A DNA stretch of 64,000 nucleotides from Cyrtodaria siliqua (Eukaryota; Mollusca; Bivalvia; Adapedonta; Hiatellidae): positions 290,760 through 354,759 of the forward strand of contig JAWPHD010001127.1 in NCBI GenBank assembly GCA_037043455.1, written 5' to 3'. Positions 1 to 11,394 of the stretch are shown one piece after another. How positions within the stretch are numbered: the stretch's first letter is position 1; each line of letters begins with the position of its first letter. The position numbers were made by a program, and so were the translations under genes. Under the pieces are notes generated by a model, which saw only the letters and a list, made by a program, of their open reading frames with translations, did no database searches and had not been told where the DNA came from.

Positions 1-1348
1 ATTCCCTGATAACCCATCTAAAATACTTGAACTGTCATATTCCCTGATAACCCATCTAAAACACTGAACTGTCATATTTTCTGATACACCATCTAAAACA
101 CTTGTATTGTCATATTCCCTGATAACCCATCTAATATACTTGAACTGTCATATTCTCTAATAACCCATCTAAAACTATTGAACTGTCATATTCCCTGATA
201 ACCCATCTAAAACACTGAACTGTCATATTCTGTGATACATCATCTAAAATACTGAACTGTCAATTTTTTATTCTCTGATACACCATCTAAAACACTGAAC
301 TGTCATATTCCCTGATAACCCATCTACAATACTTGAACTGTCAAATTCCCTCATAACCCATCTAAAATACTTGAACTGTCATATTCCTTGATAACCCATC
401 TAAAACACTGAACTGTCATATTCTCTGATACACTATCTAATATACTTGAACTGTCATATTCCCTGATAACCCATCTAAAATACTTAAACTGTCATATTCC
501 CTGATAACCCATCTAAAGCACTGAACTGTCATATTCTCTGATACACCATCTAAAATACTTGAACTGTCTATTCCCTGATAACCCATCTAAAACACTTGTA
601 TTGTCATATTCCCTGATAACCCATCTAAAACATACTTGAACTGTCATATTCTCTGATAACCCATCTACAATACTTGAACTGTCATATTCTCTGATAAACC
701 ATCTACAATACTTGAACTGTCATATTCTCTGATAACCCATCTAAAATACTTGAACTGTCATATTCTCTGATAAACCACCTAAAATACTTGAACTGTCATA
801 TTCTCTGATAAACCATCTAATTTACTTGAACTGTCATATTCCCCGATAACCCATCTCATATACTTGAACTGTCATATTCCCTGATACGCCATCTAAAACT
901 TTTGTATTGTCATATTCCCTGATAACCCATATAATATACTTTAACTGTCATATTCTCTGATAACCCATCTACAATACTTGAACTGTCATATTCTCTGATA
1001 AACCATCTACAATACTTGAACTGTCATATTCTCTGATAACCCATCTAAAATACTTGAACTGTCATATTCTCTGATAAACCACCTAAAATACTTGAACTGT
1101 CATATTCTCTGATAAACCATCTAATATACTTGAACTGTCATATTCCCCGATAACCCATCTCATATACTTGAACTGTCATATTCCCTGATACGCCATCTAA
1201 AACTTTTGTATTGTCATATTCCCTGATAACCCATCTAATATACTTTAACTGTCATATTCTCTGATAACCCATCTACAATACTTGAACTGTCATATTCTCT
1301 GATAACCCATCTACAATACTTGAACTGTCATATTCTCTGATAAACCAT
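1..1348. repeat. 38-bp satellite array, about 35 copies
   Basis: Tandem units of 37-39 bp with the core CTGATAACCCATCTAAAA followed by ACTTGAACTGTCAT. The array is already running at base 1, so its left edge is outside the window. A higher-order period of about 304 bp (eight units) is visible: the variant TATTCCCCGATAACCCATC and its neighbours near 836 recur near 1141 in the same order. It ends in unique DNA at about 1349. Confidence 0.97.
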
Positions 1349-1540
1349 TTTTTCTTAAATCCAGAAATGTTTTCATATCCACAGTTACAGTATCCAACAC
1401 CAGCATAATCCTCTCTGAAATAATACACCAAGAAAAAAACTATTTTGTAAACTAGAAATGTGTCTGTGTACAAGTGTACAAGAGGGTTCCTGTTGTAAGC
1501 TATCAGCTCAAATATAAAAAGCATTAACCTTTAACTCCTA
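1349..1540. other. Unique AT-rich stretch, no confident gene
   Basis: Non-repetitive bases between the satellite and a dispersed repeat. On the minus strand a pyrimidine-rich acceptor-like site ending TTTCAG is followed by an open stretch reading EDYAGVGYCNCGYENISGF. No matching donor or second exon was found, so I do not call a gene. Confidence 0.4.
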
Positions 1541-1960
1541 CATATATATAATGGGCTGTTCGTTCTTTAAATTAAGTCCATTCCATTTATGTGACATAGG
1601 AGTGTTTTGGGGGAAATGACTGATCAGCAGATGGACATTGTAAACCCTGATCAGGTCGATCTAGGTTTACAATGGATGCAAAGGCTGTTATAGTCATGCT
1701 TAGCAGGTTACGGGTTAATTGAATTGAATTGGATTTTATGGCGACTTTCCAGCTTCCACTGGTGGAGGAAGACGCCAGGTGCCCCTCCGGGCAATTTTCG
1801 TGCACGGGCGGGCACCTGGGTAAAACCACCGACGTTCCGCTAACAAGCTGGATAGGTTAAGGGTTAAAGGACTATAACTTCTTTGATAGTCAATGGTCCA
1901 AAGAGCACTAAAATATGCGCAACTACTGCACACAGCAAGTTTCATTCCAATATCTCATAT
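1541..1960. repeat. Dispersed 'ACTGTCC / TTAACCC' repeat, interrupted by SINE-A
   Basis: The segment after the ATATAT run (TTCTTTAAATT, CCATTCCATTTATGTGAC, AATGACTGATCAGCAG, then TGCTTAGCAGGTTACGGGTTAA) recurs in reverse at 47390-47565 and twice in tandem at 48550-48780. Here it is split by a SINE, and the TTAAGGGTTAA edge is repeated on the far side. Confidence 0.75.
1719..1853 (-). mobile_element. SINE-A copy, 5'-truncated
   Basis: Minus-strand copy of a SINE whose 3' tail is AATTC-rich (seen here as AATTGAATTGAATTGG). The body contains GGCGACTTTCCAGCTTCC and GGGCACCTGGGTAAAACC. It is flanked by an almost perfect 14-bp duplication (AGGTTACGGGTTAA at 1705-1718; AGGTTAAGGGTTAA at 1854-1867). 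The tRNA-like head is absent. Confidence 0.85.
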
Positions 1961-1975
1961 TTTTTATTAATTGTT

Positions 1976-2212
1976 AGATGCACCAGCTGCTCCGAGATGA
2001 CTTTTAATAGGGCTCCATTCTTAGATGCGCCAGCTGCTCCGAGATGACTTTTAATAGGGCTCGATTCTTAGATGCACCAGCTGCTCCGAGATGACTTTTA
2101 ATAGGGCTCGATTCTTAGATGCACCAGCTGCTCCAAGATGACTTTTAATAGGGCTCGATTCTTAGATGCACCAGCTGCTCCGAGATGACTTTTAATAGGG
2201 CTCGATTCTTAG
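1976..2212. repeat. 47-bp tandem array, 5 copies
   Basis: Five near-identical units beginning AGATGCACCAGCTGCTCC and containing AATAGGGCTCGATTCTT. Differences are single bases (a G in GCGCCAGC of unit 2, an A in CCAAGATG of unit 4). Confidence 0.95.
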
Positions 2213-2504
2213 ATATAGTATGTTCTAAAAATAAACTGAATGCCTATTATGCCGGACATCGTACTGAGAGGTATATACAGTATGTGACGTCATTGAGCCC
2301 AGATACATCCCTATTATAATGGCTTAAACTCGGAAGCACTATCAGGGCAGTCGGGGTTAGCATAAGTTCAAACTGTATAGTTTTTCTCTACTTTCGCTTT
2401 GATTATTTTCCTTCATGCATACACGGGAAATAAATCAGCAAGCTTGTTTTCTCTGTGTTGGAAACTGTAAGTATGATTTATGGCTAAATCTGACTGATTG
2501 AGAA

Positions 2505-2642
2505 TATTATGTTGGTGCATGATCACATCCAGTTTATCTGGTGAGGCCGAGAAAAAAATGAAGTCTCAGGCTGGGCCGAGGGCTTCATTTTTTTCATGCC
2601 GAACCTGATAAACTGGATACGATCAGGCACTAACATGATATT
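2505..2642. repeat. Foldback (MITE-like) element, about 138 bp
   Basis: Arms of about 60 bp pair across a short centre. The left arm has ATGTTGGTGCATGATC and TCCAGTTTATCTGGTGAGG; the right arm read in reverse has ATGTTAGTGCCTGATC and TCCAGTTTATCAGGTTCGG. Both then run into AAAAAAATGAAG. A target duplication is not clear. Confidence 0.8.
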
Positions 2643-3417
2643 CTATTTATCTTGTTGATCATTTAAAATCATTTAATTTACCTTTTTTCAATTTTCTTCC
2701 CATTTTTTTCCGTTCAAAAATACCCAGACGTCATCAAATATACCCTGACGTCATCAAAAGAGGTGCACCTGACGTGATAGGAACGTAATGCCGAAATAAG
2801 GTTTTATCTCAGGCACCATGTTTCTCAGCAGAATTTTGCAGATTGACATGAAAAATAGTCAGTTGCACGTCGACACATAAATACGTTAAATTGTGCGCAT
2901 ATTGTTAACATTGTAGTACCGTTGACGCATAGGATCAAAGTCTACACATTCTAACAAGATGTTTTGACCGTTAACGGTGCAAAGCAGGTGTTCTGTCATT
3001 GATCTCAGATAAAATCATAACAAACATATCATTTGGAAACAAAAAGCATACAACTCCGCCATTCATCTCAGATACAATCATAACAAAAACAGAAATAGAT
3101 TTACACTTATGTATTATAATGTGCATACAATTTTTGTACATTAAAGTCTCTTTTCTAATCGAAAACACCATCAAATTACTGTAATCGCTGAGCTTGTCCT
3201 TATGTCCCTTTAAGAAACCCATTTTTATTTCACCCAGTATACTCCTTCCTTCACTTTATGCATTGTTTTATCTCCAGATATATGAAACTGACCGACTTCC
3301 AGGGTCCTGAAATGGGTTACTGTACATAAGACTCTCTAGCAAAAATTAGCGGTATCCAGTGGCAGATCCAGGGTTTCAGATTAGAGGAGGGGTGTGTGGG
3401 GGGTGTAATAACAACAA
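2643..3417. other. No gene seen; doubled TGACGTCA-like sites and a SINE scrap
   Basis: Two copies of a short phrase ending in GACGTCATCAAA lie at about 2724-2760. GCACGTCGACACATAAATA (about 2865) matches the insertion at 54559-54672 and is probably a fragment of the same repeat. Short open stretches on both strands at 2971-3222 show no recognisable family. Confidence 0.5.
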
Positions 3418-4522
3418 AACAAGAGGCCCAAGAGGGCCTGTGGACGCTCTACTGGCTAATATGGCTCTTATAACATCAATGAAGTGAGTGACTATCGTCT
3501 TAAAGAGGCAGAATATAGCATTTTTAACTAAATCAAGAGCCATAACTCCGCCGTTACTGGTCCGATCTGGCTGGTTTTCGAACTTGGCCAGTAGAGATAA
3601 TAAAAATAAACTTAAAAAAAAACAACACTTTACCGAGCTGTTATTGACATTAACAATCTGGTAGTTTGGTAAAGATCGAATGAAAAAAAATACGGCGTCT
3701 AGAGTGTACACAAGGTTTTTCAAGTATTTGACCTATTGACCTAGTTTTTGACCCTGTGTGACCCATTTTCGAACTTTAGCAAGCTATAATTGAGACAAAT
3801 ATTCTGACAAAATTGCATCAAGATCGGGTCAAAAATATGGCCTCTAGAGTGTACACATGGTTTTTCCAAAGTTTGACTTAGTGACCTAGTTTTTAACTTC
3901 ATGTGACCCATTTTTGAACTTGAGCAAGATATAATTAAGACAAACATTTTGACAAAGTTTCATCAAGATTGGGTCAGAAATATGGCTTCTAGAGTGTACA
4001 CAAGGTTTTTCAAGTATTTGACCTTGTGACCTACTTTTTAACCCCATGTGAACCATTTTCAAACTTGACCAAAATATAATTAAGACAAACATTCTGACAA
4101 AGTTGCATCAAGCTCGGGTCAAAAATATGGCCTCTAGAGTGTACACCAGGTTTTTCCAATATTTGACCTAGTGACCTAGTTTTTAACTTCATGTAACCCA
4201 TTTTCGAACTTGATCAAGATATAATTAAGATAAACAATTTGACAAAGTTTCATCAAGATTGGGTAACAAATATGACCTCTAGAGTGTACACAAGTTTTTT
4301 CAAGTATTTGACCTAGTGACCTAGTTTTGGGCCCCACATGACCCATTTTTGAACTTGACCGAGATTTCATTGAGACAAACATTCTGACAAAGTTTCATGA
4401 TGATTGCATCAGAAATGTGGCCTCTAGAATGTACACAAGAAAAGTTAACGGACGACGGATGACGGAAGACGGACAACACACCATCCCATAAGCTCTGCTG
4501 GCCCTTGGCCAGTAGAGCTAAA
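3418..4522 (+). mobile_element. Pearl-like non-autonomous element A
   Basis: Head ACAAGAGGCCCAAGAGGGCC forms a small hairpin and is followed by the word GCTCTACTGGC. The interior has about five tandem units of about 145 bp, each carrying GACCTAGTGACCTAGTTTT, a CATCAAGATNGGGTCA phrase and CTCTAGAGTGTACAC. Near the 3' end come GGACGACGGATGACGG and the hairpin AGCTCTGCTGGCC-CTT-GGCCAGTAGAGCT, then AAAAAC. The tail thus contains the head word reverse-complemented. The layout matches the bivalve pearl / Helentron-type elements as I know them. No coding capacity is seen; apparent peptides are repeat readings. Confidence 0.8.
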
Positions 4523-6428
4523 AACAAGAGGGCCATAATGGCCCTGAATCGCTCACCTGAGTTCAGTGCAGGTATTGTGCTAAGGTTAGCTAGGAATTGT
4601 AACCCAAGAGGATTATCGGCAATGTTGGTATTATTCAATCAATTTTCCATTATAATCGATCAAGGGCAGGTTTTAAGGGCTGGTCATGATCAGGTCAAAA
4701 TTGTGGCCTCTGGAGTGCCCACAAGCAAATTCCAATATTGACCTATTGACATAGTTTTTTGATCCCATGTGACCCTATTCGAAACTTGATCAAGATATAA
4801 TTCAGATAAACAATCTAAGAAAGTTTCATCAAGATCTGGTCAAAAATATGGCGTCTAGAGTGTACACAAGGTTTTTCAAGTATTTGACCTAGTGACCTAG
4901 TTTTTGACCTCATGGGACCCATTTTCGAACTTGACCAAAATATAATTAAGACAACATTTCGACAAAGTTTCATCAAGATCGGGTCAGAAATATGGCCTCT
5001 AGAGTTAACACAAGGTTTTTCAAGTATTTGATCTAGTGACCTAGTTTTTGACTGTGTGACCGATTTTCGAACTTAAGCAAGCTATAATTGAGACAAATAT
5101 TCTGACAAAATTGCATCAAGATCGAGTCAAAAATATGGCCTCTAGAGTGTACACACGTTTTTTCTAAAGTTTGACATAGTGACCTAGTTTTTAACACCAT
5201 GTGACCCATTTTGAACTTGACCAAGATATAATTAAGACAAACATTTTGATAAAGTTTCATCAAGATTGGGTCAGAAATACGGCTTCTAGAGTGTACACAA
5301 GGTTTTTCCAATATTTGACCTAGTGACCTAGTTTTTAACCCCATGTGACCCATTTTCAAACTTGACCAAGATATAATTAAGACAAACATTCTGACAAAGT
5401 TGCATCAAGCTCGGGTCAAAAATATGGCCTCTAGAGTGTACACAAGGTTTTTCCAATATTTGACCTAGTGACCTAGTTTTTAACTTCATGTGACCCATTT
5501 CCGAACTTGATCAAGATATAATTAAGATAAACAATTTGACAAAATTTCATCAAGATTGGGTAACAAATATGACCTCTAGAGTGTACACAAGTTTTTTCAA
5601 GTATTTGACCTAGTGACCTAGTGTTTGACCCCACATGACCCATTTTTGAACTTGACCGAGATTTGATTGAGACAAACATTCTGACAAAGTTTCATCAAGA
5701 TTGGGTAACAAATATGACCTCTAGAGTGTACACAAGTTTTTTCAAGTATTTGACCTAGTGACCTAGCGTTTGACCCCACATGACCCATTTTTGAACTTGA
5801 CCGAGATTTCATTGAGACAAACATTCTGACAAAGTTTCATCAAGATCGGGTCAAAAATATGGCCTCTAGAGTGTACACACGGTTTTTCCAAAGTTTGACC
5901 TAGTGACCTAGTTTTTAAACCATGTGACCCATTTTTGAACTTGACCAAGATATAATTAAGACAAACATTTTGACACAAGTTTCATCAAGATTGGGTCAGA
6001 AATACGGCTTCTAGAGTGTACACAAGGTTTTTCAAGTATTTGGCCTAGTGACCTAGTTTTTAACCCCATGTGACCCATTTTCAAACTTGACCAAGATATA
6101 ATTAAGACAAACATTCTGACAAAGTTGCATCAAGCTCGGGTCAAAAATATGGCCTTTAGAGTGTACACAAGGTTTTTCCAATATTTGACCTAGTGACCTA
6201 GTTTTTGACCCCACATGACCCATTTTCGAACTTGACCGAGATTTCATTGAGACAAACATTCTGACAAAGTTTCATGATGATTGCATCAGAAATGTGGCCT
6301 CTAGAGTGTACACAAGCAAAAAGTTAACGGACGGACGGACGGACGGACGACGGACGACGGACGACGGAAGACGGACAACACACGATCCCATAAGCTCTGC
6401 TGGCCCTTGGCCAGTAGAGCTAAAAACA
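4523..6428 (+). mobile_element. Pearl-like element B, chimeric head and tail
   Basis: It begins immediately after element A with ACAAGAGGGCCATAATGGCC and the word CGCTCACCTGAG, a different head from element A. The interior then passes into about eleven 145-bp units of the same family as element A. The 3' end has (ACGG)n at about 6328-6350 and the tail hairpin ending GGCCAGTAGAGCT-AAAAAC. The head word (CTCACCTGAG) and the tail word (GCCAGTAGAGC) do not pair, unlike the other elements here, so this copy looks recombinant. Confidence 0.78.
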
Positions 6429-7225
6429 CTTTCAAAGCCGTTTTTTAATTAAAAGTAAAATATTTCCAGCAAGTTTATAGCAATTGTGCCAGATCAAGAC
6501 CTGATGGGCGAGACTTGAAGATCATCAATACCAAAGGCCATAGGCCTGCAGTTTCGATATCTTTCCAGTCCCAAACACCAGGGCCCCGTTTTATACGAAA
6601 CAACTTACGACCATTTGAATCGTAAATCAATTTCTTAAATGCTTCACTATAAATTACACTTTTCAAATAAAATGTGATTTCATTTCATTTTCTTATACAC
6701 GTGATATTTCTGCACTACGTGCACACATAATTGTCTACATTGATTGCTTAGGTGAAAAATGTGAACGATTTTAAAATTTAAGACTTATTGTATGATGTTT
6801 AATAATACAGGGCCCAGGTTTGCTGGTCCCAGGTTTGCTGCTGGAGATATATTCTAATCTGACACTGAGTATTTTAATTAACCATGTGAGATAGGAAATT
6901 TAACCACGCCCCTTCAATAACAAATCAGCATTGAGAATTTTAATCAACTATGTCAGATTTTTAGGGGACGGCAGATTTTAGTGGATGGCCTGTATCAGAT
7001 GCCCCCTACATCTCCCCACAACCACCACCACCTCACCATCCTCGTCCTGATTTATGCGTGGTATCCAACAAGTCTGAGAGCATTTAATGATAGTCCTCAC
7101 AAACAGCTTAGTTATTACAGCCTAATGGCATTCCCCAGACATTTTATGGGAAGGATCTCCATATCAAGTTCATGCCGCCACAGAAAAGTACTGTCATACA
7201 GCAGATGGGGTAAACAGTTGTATAG
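6429..7225. other. No recognisable gene or repeat
   Basis: Non-tandem AT-rich sequence. A short doubled phrase (CCCAGGTTTGCTG, at about 6813-6842) is visible. No start-to-stop reading shows a known family. Confidence 0.5.
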
Positions 7226-7788
7226 TTTGGGCCGCTTGTTTCAGCCAAAGTTTTTTTTGACTTTTCAGAAAACAATCATCTACTACCTAAATAAGTTAGA
7301 TATCAGTGAAACAGACATTTTTAGAGGTAAATAAAAATATCTCACTTTTCAAAATCGGTTGAGAAATAAAAATGTCATGTGCGAAAGCTGTTTTTGATTG
7401 GTCATTTTCAATGCAAAATTCTTTTGCATGAAAATTTTAAAAAAATAACACCTTTTTAGAATTTTTATTCAAAAATGGTTTTAAATTGTTTTATATTAGT
7501 AAATTAAGACACCCTGAAAGTTTTATAGCAAAATATGAAGGATTACTGAAGTTATTTGAAATTTCTTAATTTTCTGCTGTCCCATCGACAAGGAATTTAT
7601 ATAGGAAAAGCCCCATCAAAAAATCATTTGGGCTGTAAAATATTTATTTCTCAACCGATTTTCAAAAGTAAAGTAGTTTTATTTAGACCTAATAATGCCA
7701 GTTCTAATGATATACAATTGATGTATGTATTATTTAAACTGCTCAAGTTACTGCAGAAAAAACTTTGGCTGAAGCAAGTGCCCTAAAC
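7226..7788. mobile_element. Inverted-repeat element, about 560 bp
   Basis: Terminal inverted repeats of about 30 bp: the left end is TTTGGGCCGCTTGTTTCAGC then CAAAGTTTTTT; the right end in reverse is TTTAGGGCACTTGCTTCAGC then CAAAGTTTTTT. A second inner pair (TTTTCAAAATCGGTTGAG near 7353 and its reverse near 7655) shows that the whole unit folds on itself. No target duplication or transposase was identified. Confidence 0.75.
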
Positions 7789-7810
7789 AGTAGGTACCAA
7801 ACACAATTCA

Positions 7811-7838
7811 TGTTGTTGTTGTTGTTGTTGTTGCTGCA
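7811..7838. repeat. (TTG)n microsatellite
   Basis: Uninterrupted TTG/TGT repeats of about nine units. Confidence 0.95.
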
Positions 7839-7840
7839 AC

Positions 7841-8957
7841 TTGGTTTAGCCATCTTCAATGTTTGAAGTTAATTAGCACCTTGATTTATTAATCCAATTA
7901 CATTTTTTTTAAAGTTTAAAGTTCTCCGGCCATGTTTTGTTTCATGAACATGTTTATGTTTATTTAAATCAAAATCAATACTCAACAATAGATATTTACA
8001 ATTCACACACTGCAATATCTGTGAAAAGCGAGAATAAGATTTTACTTGATGACGTAGAAAACTTTGAACAAGTAAATTAATCCACATTTAAATGTATTTA
8101 TCAATTATCTGGCAATAGTTGTGCAGCTGTAGAATTCAGATTTACCTCATTTCCCCGTGCAGTCACGCAGTGGTAAAAGTAGTTCTACATCATGCAAATA
8201 ATACTTTTTTACATGCAACTTAGTAGCGGTTTTCAATATATGTTTCTCTCCGGGACTATCAAGAAATGTTCATAATTATGTTTTAGAGTTAAATTTGTTA
8301 ATTGATAATACTACAAAAAGGAGATGTTTAAAGGAAAAGTTACTGATGGATGACGCCGGTGACAAACACAGAGTGATTTCAATGTGAGCTTAAAAGAGGC
8401 ATAACTCTATTAATATTTAATACAGAGTTATGGCACTTGTCTGTACGAGTTTCTCTTATGAAAGTGAATACCTGTGTAAAGTTCCATTCAATTCCTTTTA
8501 GTAATTTCTCAGATTTGAGCTTATATAAAAAGATTATCGACACCAGGTGAGTAAAATAGCTTGGTTTTTCTCTGAAAAACAAACAAAAAATTGGAGTTGC
8601 TTTAAAATGCATTCAGTCTCTCAGAGTTTAAGCTAAAACAGGCCCGTAGCCAGCTCTGAAATTTAACCAAAGCAAATCCCTTATTTTGTTTTCCGTGGCC
8701 TTCGCCTCCCTCTCCGCCCCGGGTTTTGTTTTTGTTTCCTACATTTTGTTGCACTTTTGGATTTCCGGGTATTATGGGAAAAAGGATCATTGTAAATTTG
8801 GAAATTTTCTATCGTAAATATGACGAATTGGGAATTTATTTCATTGATAAAATGACCAATTGAGAATTGTTTACGTCAACAATCTGTAAGTTAGGGCGAG
8901 GTAAAAGCCTAAAAATGTATAATTAGGAACACTATTACAACAAAAACATACCACTTA
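7841..8957. other. No recognisable gene
   Basis: AT-rich unique sequence. Short open readings (7869-8087, 8379-8612, 8602-8790) show no domain, no codon pattern and no splice context. Confidence 0.5.
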
Positions 8958-9246
8958 CCGTATTGTTTTTAATTAGCGCCCCCGGGGGCGTGACATTTGC
9001 TGAAAAGGGGCGCTTATTAGAATGCTTTTCGTAAGCCAGTACACATTTTAATTTCCTTATATAATGCTAAAAGATGTTGTGTTACTGAAATATGGAATTA
9101 AATTCATAAGTGTGTGTATACCTTTCCTTGGATTTAACCACTTTTCTTGGATATTAACCACTTTTACACCTCAAGGTAAGATTTAATTTTTTTAAGTTAG
9201 GAGGGGGCACTAATTAGAGGGGGAGCGCTAATTAGAAACAATACGG
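8958..9246. mobile_element. TA-flanked MITE with CCGTATT ends
   Basis: 289 bp bounded by TA on both sides (8956-8957 and 9247-9248). Ends are CCGTATTGTTTTTAATTAGC and, in reverse, CCGTATTGTTTCTAATTAGC. Just inside the left end, TTAGCGCCCCCGGGGGCG and GGGGCGCTTATTAGAATG form a terminal hairpin. Confidence 0.88.
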
Positions 9247-9465
9247 TATATTGATTAATATGTTACATAAGTAACATAAGCGATGTATCAGCACAACATA
9301 AATGTAAAAAAAAATCAACAATTGGGAAAAAAATACACTATTTTGCTTTGGGAACAGACCCATTTTTCGGCCCCATGAGACACCTAGAAAAAGTCCTGTG
9401 TTTTTATGTAAAGTATGAACGTTTCCAAAATTCAGCCGAGTCAACTGCCTGGCTAAAATATGCGT

Positions 9466-9467
9466 AA

Positions 9468-9499
<32 letters not shown>

Positions 9500-9665
9500 G
9501 ATACTGCAACACCCCCTTTCATAGATTATGTGCAGTTTAGTACTAAGCAATGTGGATTAATTATCTTGCTCAGGATAAATAACATGGCTATGGCGAGGAT
9601 CGAACCCACAACCTTTCCATCTCAAGTTTGGCGCTCTATCACTGAACCATGCACTCCACTTTTTT
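9466..9665 (-). mobile_element. SINE-D, tRNA-derived, with (GACA)n tail
   Basis: On the minus strand the head reads GCATGGTTCAGTGATAGAGC (box A type) and GGGTTCGATCCTCG (box B) at about 9595-9655. It is followed by a body and a (GACA)n tail at 9466-9497. The order of promoter boxes, body and simple-repeat tail is that of a tRNA-derived SINE. Confidence 0.82.
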
Positions 9666-10476
9666 CAGATATATAATATCCTAAATGATATTTAATTGTA
9701 AAATAACATGTTACCACATCATTTCAGGTTGGCATTCTCTTTTTGTGTCTTTGGCAAATAATTCCTCTTGTTCTTAACAAACATCCTGAATGTATCCCAC
9801 GGTCATATCATCTAATATACTCAACACTTTGATGTTATAACAAATAATGCCATTAGCAGCAGGAGCCAAGCTTTTATTGATCACACTCAAACAGGTCTTG
9901 ATGACCAAGAGTTGAAAAAGAAATTGATATCTTCCAATTAACAGAAGACATGCTGCTAAAACCAGATGTCAACCAAACAACTGTTTATGGGGATTTAGAA
10001 ACAGATAAAATACTATCGACATTTCAAACAGACAAGAATTTTTCCAGCATACCGTATTTACCATAAGTTTTGGGACGGGTAAATAATTAATGATTTATTT
10101 ATTTTTATTAAACATAACTATCTTTTTCAATAAGATCTTATAATTACAGACTCTGCTAGTGATTATTAAAAAGATTTACAGACACTGGACATCTGACATA
10201 ATTATGGGTAGATAATGGTGCATTATATCTTGTTTCGTTTGATACTTTTATGGAATAACTGGGCTTGACAAGCAACACAACACCGTGCAAAATAGCTTAA
10301 GATAGACCATTCTAGCGATGTACCAAACCTTAAAAAAATGTACGAAATAAGTGAAGACAGTACAAACCTACAATCTAAATTAAATATTATTATTATATAT
10401 ATATATAGGTACACCAAAAAGGGTAATTTTACTTGATTAAAGTGGGTACAGACCCAGTTGTGTTCAAGTACCCCAA
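9666..10476. other. No recognisable gene
   Basis: Unique AT-rich sequence with a short (AT)n run at about 10391-10405. No domain is readable on either strand. Confidence 0.5.
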
Positions 10477-10477
10477 A

Positions 10478-10720
10478 TAAATGCAGAACGAACACAGAAC
10501 GAACGCTGAACGAACGGAAAATGAACGCAGAATGAATGCAAAACGAACGCAGAATGAACGTTGCACGACCTATGTTTGTTAAAATTGCATTTCGTTCACT
10601 GCGTTTGTTTCATTCGTTTTCAGCATTCAGCGTTGTTTTAAAAAAAGAAAAAGAAACAGAACTAACGAAATGAACGCAAAGAAATGAACGAAACAAATGC
10701 AAATGCATTTCGCTTTTTCG
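10478..10720. repeat. GAACG-rich degenerate simple repeat
   Basis: Many imperfect copies of GAACGCAGAATGAACG-like words (about 10-13 bp) up to 10565, then the reverse sense (CGTTCACTGCG, CATTCGTTTTCAGC) and again the forward sense to about 10700. The sense switches make it partly self-complementary. Confidence 0.75.
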
Positions 10721-10817
10721 GAAAACTTTCAATATTGTCCTTTTGCGTAGATAATTAAAGTCTCGATTAAACGAAGTGCATTTTTTCCGTATCTTCATAT
10801 TATGATGTTATTAATTG

Positions 10818-10881
10818 AGTGGTTTCATATTGTCCCAGTTATTGGTCCAAGGACCAATAACTCGGACAATATGAAACCACT
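10818..10881. repeat. Near-perfect 64-bp palindrome
   Basis: 31-bp arms with one mismatch and a 2-base centre: AGTGGTTTCATATTGTCC, then AGTTATTGGTCC, AA, and the reverse complement back to CCACT. TTAATT-like bases lie on both sides. Confidence 0.93.
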
Positions 10882-11090
10882 TAACAATTTTATTAATTAA
10901 CTTCCACTACACTATAATTTGTTCTTAATCAAATTATTTTGACATAACTCACGTTTATTTATAGATGCGTTAATTTCATTTTTGGTCATATAGCGAGCGC
11001 GAATGACGTTACTTAACGTGAATGACATCTCTAAAATCTCGTATTGGCGAGTTTCTTCATACTGGCCTTGTTTTTTCATATTGGCCGACT

Positions 11091-11392
11091 TCCGGTTTCG
11101 GATTTAGGTCTAGGATGCTTAATGTCATGTTTAATGCATGATCTTAAATTATATCTGTTATTTTCAGAAAATGTTATTAATTTATTTTGTGTAAGATTAT
11201 GAATTGCTTTATAAACTAAAACACTACTTGAAATTTACATCTTGTTTCAAATGACATCCAATTTAACTCATTGAAAAGATTTGCAGAAGTTGTATGTAAA
11301 GGTTTTATCAAAATCCAGTGTGCAATGCTTTTTGTAAAGTAACAACCTTTGTAAAATTTAATTTAGTACAATTACTCCAGAGGATAGATCCA
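11091..11392 (-). pseudogene. LINE reverse transcriptase, C-terminal tail
   Basis: This is the third piece of the same LINE, beyond the 3.5 kb insertion. Read on the minus strand and joined across a single TA, the frame continues from FDY into GSILWSNCTKLNFTKV, then LQKALHTGF before stops appear. In the other frames NLFNELNWMSFETRC and VYKAIHNLTQNKL are readable, followed by NLRSCIKHDIKHPRPKS. These are the usual post-RT thumb and tail blocks of CR1/jockey-type LINEs. It stops abruptly at about 11091, at the edge of another low-complexity or foldback region, so the 3' end is missing. Confidence 0.75.
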
Positions 11393-11394
11393 TA

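Noticed and set aside
3741..6259. Series of 68-codon minus-strand readings spaced 145 bp apart
   Set aside because: They are readings of the core unit of pearl-like elements and recur only because the unit does.
6391..6420. Rho-independent terminator-like hairpin AGCTCTGCTGGCC/GGCCAGTAGAGCT followed by A-run
   Set aside because: It is the conserved tail of a eukaryotic mobile element, repeated at 4490, and not a bacterial terminator.
9232..9522. 96-codon minus-strand reading across the SINE-D tail
   Set aside because: It reads (GACA)n and MITE terminus sequence and has no domain.
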